From assembly GCA_000496215.1 (NCBI GenBank), contig KI543189.1:52810-73477 (forward strand): a stretch of DNA of 20,668 nucleotides, read 5' to 3'. This DNA comes from an uncultured archaeon A07HN63. GTDB lineage: Archaea > Halobacteriota > Halobacteria > Halobacteriales > Haloferacaceae. The position numbers were made by a program, and so were the translations under genes. This document shows, piece by piece, positions 13,738 through 20,049 of the stretch; position 1 is the stretch's first letter, and every line of letters begins with the position of its first letter. The notes beneath the pieces were generated by a model. It did no database searches, had not been told where the DNA came from, and was given only the letters and a program-made list of their open reading frames with translations.

Positions 13738-14190
13738 ATGCTCGAGCCCGGCGATCCGGCCCCCGAGATCAGCGCGACCAACCAGCACGGTGAGGAGCGA
13801 TCCCCGACCTTCGAGGAACCGACTGTCGTCTACTTCTATCCGAAGGATTTCACCGGCGGATGTACGACCGAGGCGAGTGACTTTCAGGCGGCTCTCCCGG
13901 AGTTTCGCGAGTCGGGGATCGCGGTGTACGGTGTCTCGATGGACGATGTCGACACCCACGCCGAGTTTGCCGACGAGGAGGGACTGCTGTTCGATCTGCT
14001 CGCAGACCCCGACGGTGCTGTTGCGACAGCATTTGGCCTCGATACCAGCGAGGGACACACGGATCGCCGAACGTTCGTGCTCGCCGGTGGTGAGGTCGTT
14101 GCGACCTACGACCCAGAACTCGCTGATCCGTCGGGCCACGCCCGGACTGTCCTGAACGACACGCGCAACGAGTTCATCACCGGCGGCTAA
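13738..14190 (+). CDS. Bcp/PrxQ-type peroxiredoxin with a single cysteine
   Basis: 150 aa, normal length for the Bcp family of thiol peroxidases, which reduce hydrogen peroxide and organic peroxides in the cytoplasm. The active-site motif P-x3-T-x2-C is intact (Pro35, Thr39, peroxidatic Cys42, within YFYPKDFTGGCTTEASDF), and the partner arginine is in DRRTFVL. Most Bcp proteins have the resolving cysteine five residues later. Here that position (47) is Ser and the protein has no other cysteine. It must therefore work as a 1-Cys enzyme, reduced by an external thiol. The gene appears to be a single unit. Confidence 0.93.
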   Translation: MLEPGDPAPEISATNQHGEERSPTFEEPTVVYFYPKDFTGGCTTEASDFQAALPEFRESGIAVYGVSMDDVDTHAEFADEEGLLFDLLADPDGAVATAFGLDTSEGHTDRRTFVLAGGEVVATYDPELADPSGHARTVLNDTRNEFITGG

Positions 14191-14241
14191 TCCGGGGCGG
14201 CCACGGAGAGTGTTTTGTTCGTCGAGCCCCTGTCAACTGGT

Positions 14242-15165
14242 ATGGCAAACTCGCCCGAGGAGATCGCTGGCGTCGGAGACGTGGACTGCACCGGCCAACA
14301 GGTACTCGTGACGGGATCGACCAGCGGGATCGGGCGAGCGGCCGCCCTCGCGTTCGGGCGACTCGGTGCCGACGTGATCGTTCACGGCCGAGACGGGGCG
14401 GCCGGTGCGGCGGTCGTCGACGAGATCGAGGCTGTTGGCGCAAGCGCAACGTTCATCGAGGCCGACTTCGCCGACCTTGACGCCGTTGCGGAGCTGGCAG
14501 CGACGGTCCGCACCGATACCGCCGGCCTCGATTTTCTCGTCAACAACGCCGGCGGGCTGTTCCGCGAGGGTCGGCTCACCGACGCCGGCATCGAGTACAC
14601 GTTTCACGTTAACCACCTCGCGCCGTTTCTGCTGACAGCCGAGTTGGTCGACCATCTGAACGACGACGCCCGGATCGTCACCACCGCCTCGGCCGCCCAC
14701 CAGGGTGCGTCACTCGATCTCGACCGCGTGGAGGACGTCGAGAGTTACTCCGGCACGTGGGCCTACAGCCACTCGAAGCTGGCCAATATCCTGTTTACTA
14801 TCGAACTCGCAAATCGACTGGACCGGGCCGACCGAGCGGTGACGGCCAACTGTGTTCACCCCGGGGCGATCCCGGGCAGCGGGTTCGTCCGGTTTCTGCC
14901 CGGGCCGCTCTCCCGGCTGGCCAACGCACTCGATGTGGTACCCGGCGTCACGTCGGTCGCCGATGGCGCCGCCGAACTCCTGTTCGCCGCGCTCTCGCCG
15001 CGGGTGGCCGACGTCTCCGGACGGTACTTCGCGGGTCAGTCGGCCGGCACGCCGTCGGCGGCTGCCAACGACGCCGACGCGGCCCGGCGGCTCTGGGCGT
15101 ACAGTGCTGACGTACTTGATCGACCGGAACCGCTGGCCGAGGCACTCGCTCAACAGAGTGACTAA
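14242..15165 (+). CDS. Short-chain dehydrogenase/reductase
   Basis: 307 aa from MANSPEEIAGVGDVDCTG (ATG at 14242; a TTG nine codons upstream is less likely). Classical SDR fold: cofactor motif TGSTSGIG (24-31), Arg50 after the second strand (VHGRD), which favours NADP(H), NNAG (101-104), catalytic Ser150, and Tyr175-x3-Lys179 (YSHSKLAN). The overall pattern (TFHVNHLAPFLLTAELVDHL, HPGAI) is that of the retinol dehydrogenase/WW-domain oxidoreductase-like branch. The substrate cannot be predicted. It converges with the DJ-1 family gene. Confidence 0.92.
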   Translation: MANSPEEIAGVGDVDCTGQQVLVTGSTSGIGRAAALAFGRLGADVIVHGRDGAAGAAVVDEIEAVGASATFIEADFADLDAVAELAATVRTDTAGLDFLVNNAGGLFREGRLTDAGIEYTFHVNHLAPFLLTAELVDHLNDDARIVTTASAAHQGASLDLDRVEDVESYSGTWAYSHSKLANILFTIELANRLDRADRAVTANCVHPGAIPGSGFVRFLPGPLSRLANALDVVPGVTSVADGAAELLFAALSPRVADVSGRYFAGQSAGTPSAAANDADAARRLWAYSADVLDRPEPLAEALAQQSD

Positions 15166-15255
15166 GCATTCTGTGCTGAGAGTCGTGATCGGTGAGAGCA
15201 AAAATCAGCCGACCACGAACGCCGCGCGTCTGAAGTCTCGATTTTGCGGGTTCCG

Positions 15256-15948
15256 TTATACCTCGTCATCGATACCGAGTTCATCAAGCAACGCCAGAGC
15301 TGCTGCGTGTGAGGATGGCGGACCACGTGCGGTGATCAAATCGCCATCGACGGTGACAGATGTATCGGCATCAAGGTCGGCGTCCCAGTTGCCCCCCGCG
15401 GCTGTCACCTCGTCTTCGACCCAGTACGGGAGTTTTCGACCATCAGGCATGCGGTGTTGGTCGTCGACGATTCCGTCCTCCCAATCGTTCGGGAATCCGG
15501 TGACGTTCCGCCCGGCGACGAGGAATCCGCCGTCGGCGTCGCGGGTGAACGCGAGAATCCCGACCGCGTGACAGACCACAAGTGCCTTCGAGTCGCCATC
15601 TTCGACGGCTGTTCGCAGGGCTGCTCTTGCGTGTCGATCCTGCGTGATATCCCATTCAGTTCCGTGGCCGCCCGGGAACACGACCGCGTCGTACGCATCG
15701 GGGACGGCGTCGGCCAGCGCGATTGGATTATTGAGCCGGTCGTCGCTCTCGTGGATTTCCTCGACGTGTGCGGCGGTTTCCTCACCGACCTCGTCCGGAT
15801 CCACCGACCGATCGTCGATCACCGGCGCACTGCCGCTCGGCGTTGCGACCGTGATATCGATGCCGGCAGCTGACAGTGTTGTCAGCGGCTCAATACACTC
15901 TTCGCCCCAATAGCCTTCCTCGCTAACGATAAATAGTGCCTCAGTCAT
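15256..15948 (-). CDS. DJ-1/PfpI family protein (Hsp31/glyoxalase III-like)
   Basis: 230 aa from MTEALFIVSEEGYWGEEC (ATG at 15948; an in-frame ATG four codons upstream exists). The nucleophile elbow is VVCHAVG with Cys126 followed by His127. The upstream glycine motif FPGGHGTEWD (91-100) and the conserved acidic residue in the EEGYWGEE loop are those of the Hsp31-like branch, whose members have been described as glyoxalase III (methylglyoxal to lactate) or holding chaperones. A loop of about 30 residues at 45-75 (DDRSVDPDEVGEETAAHVEE) also fits that branch. The protein is cytoplasmic. An inverted repeat covers its start codon. It probably belongs to the carbonyl or oxidative stress response, by family. 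Confidence 0.88.
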   Translation of the reverse strand: MTEALFIVSEEGYWGEECIEPLTTLSAAGIDITVATPSGSAPVIDDRSVDPDEVGEETAAHVEEIHESDDRLNNPIALADAVPDAYDAVVFPGGHGTEWDITQDRHARAALRTAVEDGDSKALVVCHAVGILAFTRDADGGFLVAGRNVTGFPNDWEDGIVDDQHRMPDGRKLPYWVEDEVTAAGGNWDADLDADTSVTVDGDLITARGPPSSHAAALALLDELGIDDEV

Positions 15949-15966
15949 GCAACCCCCCATTGCATG
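15946..15966. promoter_or_regulatory. Inverted repeat covering the DJ-1 family start codon
   Basis: Perfect 7-bp arms CATGCAA (15946-15952) and TTGCATG (15960-15966) flank a C-rich 7-bp centre. On the minus strand the start ATG lies in the second arm. A TATA-like GCTTTTCA (minus strand, about 15973-15980) would start transcription near this site. It could be a repressor site or, if transcribed, a hairpin hiding the start. Confidence 0.4.
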
Positions 15967-16065
15967 CGAGAGCTGAAAAGCAGCAGTTCTGTTTGAGTGA
16001 GTAGTCTTCACCGCGAACCGTCGTGCGGCGGTGGGCAACCCTGTTCGTGGCCTCGATCAGTTTGG

Positions 16066-16073
16066 TTTTATAA
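16066..16073 (+). promoter_or_regulatory. TATA box of the 98-aa acidic protein gene
   Basis: TTTTATAA is centred 27 bp before the ATG at 16097. This is the ideal leaderless spacing and fixes that start over the longer frame. Confidence 0.65.
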
Positions 16074-16096
16074 TCGTCGCGAAAGTAGTCGTGATC

Positions 16097-16393
16097 ATGA
16101 GCGAGACCGGCACCGAAACCGGGCCCTTCGAGTTCGATCCCGAGGTCGTCGATCAGGTCGATGCCCTCGCGGAAGCCTTCGTGCTTGAAGAGTTCGATGC
16201 GGAGTTGCTAAACGATCTCGATCAGGAGTATCTGCAGCGACTGGTCGACCTCGCGGAGACAGACAGCGACACGCTCGACACCGATCCCGAGTTCGGAGCC
16301 GCCGTGCAGGTGGCCGAGCTGGTACTGGAACGACTGGAGGCCGCCGAACAGCGATCACAGCCGGCGATCAGCGGTCTTCCACACCAGCGATAA
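16097..16393 (+). CDS. Acidic helical protein of unknown function, 98 aa
   Basis: 98 aa from MSETGTETGPFEFDPEVVDQ. It is very acidic and almost entirely helical, with heptad-like leucines in VDALAEAFVLEEFDAELLND, LDQEYLQRLVDLAETDS and VAELVLERLEAAEQRS. It has no cysteine, signal peptide or membrane helix. The TATA box at leaderless distance confirms the start. It ends 19 bp from the stop of the convergent gene. I recognise no family. A small helical bundle that binds another protein is the most that can be said. Confidence 0.65.
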   Translation: MSETGTETGPFEFDPEVVDQVDALAEAFVLEEFDAELLNDLDQEYLQRLVDLAETDSDTLDTDPEFGAAVQVAELVLERLEAAEQRSQPAISGLPHQR

Positions 16394-16412
16394 CCGTCGC
16401 CGAGACGGGCGC

Positions 16413-16949
16413 TCAGGAGCGCTCCATCTCGACGATATTCTCCAGCGGCGTCCGGTACTCGCCCTCACCCTCAACCGTCCCGTCGGCCGTGATGCGATAC
16501 TCCTCGTCGAACTGTTCGACCGTTAGCTCGGTGTTGTCGTGCGTCACATTCCAGCCGGCATCGTCGAACCGATCAGCCAGCCCGTCGAGCCACTCCGCGG
16601 CCATCGCGCCGGGGTCGATCCGTTCGAGTCGGCCTGTCGGAAACCCGTACTGCTTGATGCCTGCGTGATCTACCTTCTCGACCAGCTCCTCCGGCTCGAT
16701 ATCCCGCCAGTCGGGGACGGTTTCGGCTAGTGCCGACCGGAAGACGATGACGACCAGCTGTGCGTCGGCCGGGTAGTTCGGGTTGCCGTCGGCCGCTGTC
16801 GCCGTGCCTGAATCGGTTTCGTACTCCCAGTCTTCGAGCGTCTCCCCGGCCGGAATATCGATAACAATCGCCTCGTCCGGGTCGTCGTCATCGCTATCGA
16901 TCACCGAGTCGCCGACCGAAAGATCCGCCGCTGGCTCACTAGGGACCAT
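16413..16949 (-). CDS. Haloarchaeal protein of unknown function, 178 aa
   Basis: 178 aa from MVPSEPAADLSVGDSVIDSD (ATG at 16949; ten extra residues upstream have no support). The first third is acidic and possibly disordered (DSDDDDPDEAIVIDIPAG). The middle reads YPADAQLVVIVFRSALAETV with strand-helix character, then IKQYGFPTGRLERI. The last part (DAGWNVTHDNTELTVEQFDE, YRITADGTVEGEGEYRTPLE) is a beta-hairpin domain. There is no export signal. Its block order is like a conserved haloarchaeal family I cannot name. It is transcribed in the same direction as nikR, which lies 52 bp downstream of its start side, but the two need not share a promoter. Confidence 0.7.
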   Translation of the reverse strand: MVPSEPAADLSVGDSVIDSDDDDPDEAIVIDIPAGETLEDWEYETDSGTATAADGNPNYPADAQLVVIVFRSALAETVPDWRDIEPEELVEKVDHAGIKQYGFPTGRLERIDPGAMAAEWLDGLADRFDDAGWNVTHDNTELTVEQFDEEYRITADGTVEGEGEYRTPLENIVEMERS

Positions 16950-17000
16950 CTTGTGCGATGCCACTCTCCCCACGAGCAAATATCTCCCGGCTGCGGCACG

Positions 17001-17429
17001 TTAGTCCATATCGGCCAGCGGCCCGAAGTCGTCGACCGGCGTCACGGAGTAATCGACGGTGAGCGTGTCCTGTGTCGCCCGTACCTTCCCAACGAACGTC
17101 GAGATATCGTCCAGCGTTCCTTCGAGCACGAACAGCTCCATGCAGTGATGGCCGCCGACGTGGCTGTGAAAGTTCGAGGCGACGAGGCTCTCGTGTTCGT
17201 GTCTGAGATGCATCATTTTCTCCTCGACGTTCGTCGTCTCGTAATCGAAGAGCACCGTGACGACGCCCATCAACTCACGATCCTCGAGTTCCTTGTCCTG
17301 AAACTCGCCCAGGAGATTGCGGCTTGCCTCCCGGATGACCTCACTGCGACCGGTGTAGCCGTGATCCTCGGCAAACTGATCGATTCGATTCAGTAGCTCG
17401 TCCGGCATCGAGACGCTCACGACGCTCAT
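17001..17429 (-). CDS. nikR: NikR nickel-responsive transcriptional regulator
   Basis: 142 aa. The N-terminal ribbon-helix-helix DNA-binding domain (VVSVSMPDELLNRIDQFAED, HGYTGRSEVIREASRNLL) is followed by the ACT-like metal domain. The square-planar nickel ligands match E. coli NikR in spacing: His77, His88, His90 and Cys96 (FHSHVGGHHCMELFVLEG). The protein should therefore bind Ni(II), form a tetramer and repress target promoters. No nickel transporter or hydrogenase/urease gene is in the window, so its targets are elsewhere, or it regulates itself: near-identical 12-13 bp repeats lie at its own promoter. The ATG at 17429 gives the family's standard short N-terminus. Confidence 0.95.
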   Translation of the reverse strand: MSVVSVSMPDELLNRIDQFAEDHGYTGRSEVIREASRNLLGEFQDKELEDRELMGVVTVLFDYETTNVEEKMMHLRHEHESLVASNFHSHVGGHHCMELFVLEGTLDDISTFVGKVRATQDTLTVDYSVTPVDDFGPLADMD

Positions 17430-17432
17430 ATG

Positions 17433-17466
17433 TTAATCATAGCAGTTCAGTTATTAAATCTTAGCA
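17433..17466. promoter_or_regulatory. nikR promoter with direct repeat
   Basis: TTAATCATAGCA (17433-17444) and TTAAATCTTAGCA (17454-17466) form an imperfect direct repeat about 21 bp apart, two helical turns. The minus-strand TATA box (TTTAATAA, about 17452-17459) lies 23-30 bp ahead of the ATG and inside the second copy. This AT-rich block stands out from GC-rich surroundings and could be an autoregulatory site. Confidence 0.45.
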
Positions 17467-17696
17467 TCGCAGCTCGGTACGGCAGGAGTTCGGCGCGCTT
17501 AGCCGTCTCTGTCAGGGCTAGCAGCAACGTGATGACAACCGATAGCACCCGCTGTGTTCAGCTGGAGTCACCGTGACACCGGCGCAAAATCACGGTACAG
17601 CACCCGGTGATTGCTGGTTGCACGCTCTCTCATCCGGAGGTGAAACGGCGCAAGACACCTGTCAGGTAGCAACGACTGGCTTTGCGCCGGGCGTCC
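17467..17696. other. Non-coding gap with repeated GGCGCAA motifs
   Basis: No gene is visible on either strand. CCGGCGCAAA at 17579-17588 is inverted at 17681-17690 (TTTGCGCCGG), and a third partial copy (CGGCGCAA) lies at about 17646. Distances are large, so a stable RNA hairpin is unlikely. Confidence 0.3.
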
Positions 17697-17873
17697 CTAC
17701 TTCGACGCAAAGTAACTCGTGAACAGCCCAGAGAGGAAGGCCGAGGTTGCCACGGCAAGCACTACATCCGTGAGGCTGTAGCTGTCGCCGTCACTCGAAT
17801 CCGAGACGACAGTGACGACGACGCTGATGATGAGCGACACGATACCGTTGAGAAGGTGTTTCTTGAATCCCAT
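17697..17873 (-). CDS. Small two-span membrane protein, 58 aa
   Basis: A complete short frame encodes MGFKKHLLNGIVSLIISVVV, then TVVSDSSDGDSYSLTDVVLA and VATSAFLSGLFTSYFASK. It has two hydrophobic helices (about 8-24 and 37-56) joined by an acidic loop of about 12 residues (SDSSDGDS). The positive N-terminus (KKH) and the C-terminal Lys favour both ends inside. Third codon positions are GC-rich. It lies 93 bp downstream of the DUF2250-like gene on the same strand and may share its transcript, although an AT-rich element about 30-38 bp before the start could be a promoter. No family is recognised. Confidence 0.65.
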   Translation of the reverse strand: MGFKKHLLNGIVSLIISVVVTVVSDSSDGDSYSLTDVVLAVATSAFLSGLFTSYFASK

Positions 17874-17966
17874 ACAGGTACACTGGGACAGGGGAACCTA
17901 AGCTATTCGCTTCCTGTGATATCCTCGACCGAGACACACATTCAGGACCGAGAGAGCAGCCCCCGG

Positions 17967-18833
17967 TTAGTCGTCGTCAAGCTCCCGAACCATCCGTTCG
18001 GCACGGTCGGTCGTGATGTAGTAGGTGTGTTTTCGATGGGTCTCGTCTTTCGGTTTCAGCTTTCGCTCGCTGGCCTTGATCGTGCTCCCCTCGTACTCGG
18101 TGACCAGTCCAACACGCCGTAACGCCCGGTAGAGGTGCCGGACGTACTCGAACCCCATATCGAGCTCCTCGGCGGTCATACGGGCGTAATCGGGGCCACC
18201 GCGGGCGAGCCGGCGAACCAGCTGCTGGCCGTCTGGCAGGTGCCGAAGGGCGTTCAACTGGCCCTCACGCTCATCGAGAAACCGGAGCAGGTGATCGCCG
18301 TCTCGCGAGAGCCGGTAGTAGGTATGATGCTGGCGGACCTCGTCGGCCTGCTTGGCCTTCACGTTCCGCTGTTTGACCGTGCCGGACTCGACGCGCTCCA
18401 GCAACGCCGCGTCGAGCATCGTCTCACAGAGCTCCTCGACATGACCGCGTTCAGCATCCAGATGTCCCGCCATCGACCGCGGGTAGTTGCCCTCGACCGT
18501 ATCGAGATGATAGCAGAGCAGGTAGGCGACCGGATCCGCCGGGAGGGGCGTCAGCTGGCCGACGACCTTGCGCTGTCGTTCGAGTTCGGCTTCGAGTTCC
18601 TTCGCCCGCTCGTAGCGTGTCTCGGCGTTGGCTGCCGGGTCGGCGTGGAGATTTAGCGTGATCGAAAGCGTCGTTCCCTGCGGCGATTCCACCGTCACGT
18701 TGAGTTTGCCATCATCCCAGTGGTCGCCGTCCTGCTGGCGGGCTGATTCGAGGGCCTCTTCGACCTGCTGGTAGCGGGTCATGATCGTGTCCGCCTCGCG
18801 GCGCAGCCGTTCGACCTCCGCCTCCGAAACCAT
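17967..18833 (-). CDS. DUF2250-like protein with duplicated winged-helix modules
   Basis: 288 aa. An N-terminal coiled-coil helix (about 1-33, SEAEVERLRREADTIMTRYQ) precedes a beta segment (LNVTVESPQGTTLSITLNL) and a second coiled helix (about 72-93). Two winged-helix modules follow, at about 100-185 and 200-285. Both end in a matching wing and helix (HHTYYRLSRDGDHLLRFL and KHTYYITTDRAERMVREL), so they arose by internal duplication. The first reads LPADPVAYLLCYHLDTVEGN. I recall similar archaeal proteins under DUF2250, without an assigned role. DNA binding is likely. Alternatively the modules could mediate protein contacts. Confidence 0.75.
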   Translation of the reverse strand: MVSEAEVERLRREADTIMTRYQQVEEALESARQQDGDHWDDGKLNVTVESPQGTTLSITLNLHADPAANAETRYERAKELEAELERQRKVVGQLTPLPADPVAYLLCYHLDTVEGNYPRSMAGHLDAERGHVEELCETMLDAALLERVESGTVKQRNVKAKQADEVRQHHTYYRLSRDGDHLLRFLDEREGQLNALRHLPDGQQLVRRLARGGPDYARMTAEELDMGFEYVRHLYRALRRVGLVTEYEGSTIKASERKLKPKDETHRKHTYYITTDRAERMVRELDDD

Positions 18834-18950
18834 CCACTCGACTCAATTCGCTGGATTGGTTTCAACGTACTCCCACACCGGCGGGGCCGGACCGCGCTGT
18901 CGATCTGCCCTCCGACCGATGGTGTTAATCGCTGTCGTTGACCCACCCGC

Positions 18951-19427
18951 TCAGTCCTCTTGCTCCGGGTCAAGAAAGCCGTGATAGGGGCAGACGTACT
19001 CGTCACGAATGAGATTTTCATCGACGACTGTCAGCCCCAGTGCATCCAGTGATTCTGTAATCCGGTTGAGATCATCGTGATCTGACCCGATGGCATTCAC
19101 GAAGACGTTTCGTTCGCCCGTCATCACCTCACGCACAGCTGTCACACCATCGATTTCACGCGCCTGATTTGCGAGGCTATCCCGTTCTGGAACCGGTGCC
19201 GTACAGGTGATCTTTGTGTAGAGTGGATAGCCAGCGCGGTCGTAATCGATATCGATATGATACCCCTGGACGATCCCGGACTCCTCCATCGTGGCGAGTC
19301 GCATCCGGACTGTACTTGAGGAAAGATCCAGTTCTTCTGCGATATCACTCGACGACGTGTGTCGCGCATCCTCCTGTAGATAGTAGAGGATCTGTCTATC
19401 AGTATCGTCTAACTCGCCATTTTTCAT
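18951..19427 (-). CDS. Lrp/AsnC family transcriptional regulator
   Basis: 158 aa, normal for the feast/famine regulator family. The helix-turn-helix lies at about 7-55 (LDDTDRQILYYLQEDARHTS, SSDIAEELDLSSSTVRMRL, ATMEESGIVQGY). The RAM/AsnC effector domain is at about 65-140 (YTKITCTAPVPERDSLANQA, GVTAVREVMTGERNVFVNAI), which in the family binds amino acids and builds octamers. A C-terminal extension (DEYVCPYHGFLDPEQED) includes Cys146 and His149. It diverges from an amino acid permease, whose control it probably shares. An interrupted dyad overlies its own TATA box, suggesting autoregulation. Confidence 0.93.
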   Translation of the reverse strand: MKNGELDDTDRQILYYLQEDARHTSSSDIAEELDLSSSTVRMRLATMEESGIVQGYHIDIDYDRAGYPLYTKITCTAPVPERDSLANQAREIDGVTAVREVMTGERNVFVNAIGSDHDDLNRITESLDALGLTVVDENLIRDEYVCPYHGFLDPEQED

Positions 19428-19450
19428 CGCTACACCAACTGTCTGTGAGG

Positions 19451-19488
19451 ACCAGTATTAGTCTTGTTCAACCTGACTGAGTACTGGT
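19451..19488. promoter_or_regulatory. Interrupted dyad over the Lrp-type regulator's TATA box
   Basis: ACCAGTA (19451-19457) and AGTC (19460-19463) pair with GACT (19475-19478) and TACTGGT (19482-19488), 11 complementary bases in all. The minus-strand TATA box ACTAATACT (19454-19462), about 31 bp ahead of the ATG at 19427, lies in one arm. Binding here would block transcription of the regulator gene. Confidence 0.55.
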
Positions 19489-19499
19489 ACTGAAGTCTC

Positions 19500-19680
19500 C
19501 GAAACGGTCCACCGGTAATAAGAATTTCATGAATTCGATGGATAATGTGTAAATATACCACAATTATGTATCAGGAGTATTCTACACTATTGATAACGAT
19601 ATACGTCTATAAATTCCTAATTTTGACGAATCGCTATTACAGACTAACCTTTTATATAGTTCCGTCATCTAAGTCGGAAC
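19500..19680 (+). promoter_or_regulatory. AT-rich control region and permease promoter
   Basis: An AT-rich stretch of about 150 bp in GC-rich DNA contains no gene. It ends in a strong TATA box (TTTATATA, 19651-19658). Right after it, GTTCCG (19659-19664) and CGGAAC (19675-19680) form a dyad around a 10-bp centre, covering the space between TATA box and predicted start of transcription. A smaller GAATT/AATTC dyad lies at 19522-19536. The layout is that of a repressor-controlled promoter. Confidence 0.55.
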
Positions 19681-19758
19681 ACACAGAGCGAAGATAGTGA
19701 TCAAACACCCTCCACGTCTTTCACCAGACTCCGAACTTGATAGCATATCAGTTGCAAA

Positions 19759-20049
19759 ATGAGCAATTCCCCAAAGTTCCACGACATGGCCTCCACACAG
19801 CCCACTGACGCTGCATGCCTCCTGTGGTGCCGCGGACAGCGGACGCCTATCGCAACCCGGCAGACACCAACAGATGACGGGGCTGGCTGCTTCGTCGGTG
19901 ATCGGATACAGACGACTGGTGCCCTGTCCGACGAAACACGAACTCATCCGGTGACAAGTCGACCGGAGTATCGCCACACTGCTGACGCGCGATCCGAGCC
20001 GCGCTGTGTGACACCCGCTGTGGACGAACCACCGCTTACACTCATATGA
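19759..20049 (+). CDS. Possible 96-aa protein overlapping the permease start
   Basis: An open frame of 96 codons (MSNSPKFHDMASTQPTDAAC...) starts about 80 nt after the predicted transcription start, and its stop overlaps the permease ATG (ATGA). That overlap, plus the absence of another promoter nearer the permease, favours coupled translation. Against it, the product is rich in Thr, Pro and Arg, is not acidic, shows no recognisable domain, and codon use is only moderately GC-rich at third positions. Four cysteines (20, 24, 44, 83) could bind metal. If it is not coding, the permease mRNA has an unusually long leader of about 365 nt. Confidence 0.4.
   Translation: MSNSPKFHDMASTQPTDAACLLWCRGQRTPIATRQTPTDDGAGCFVGDRIQTTGALSDETRTHPVTSRPEYRHTADARSEPRCVTPAVDEPPLTLI

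Noticed and set aside
19669..19977. Cys-rich minus-strand frame of 102 codons
   Set aside because: It covers the permease control region in antisense, has no promoter or domain, and its composition is unlike haloarchaeal proteins.
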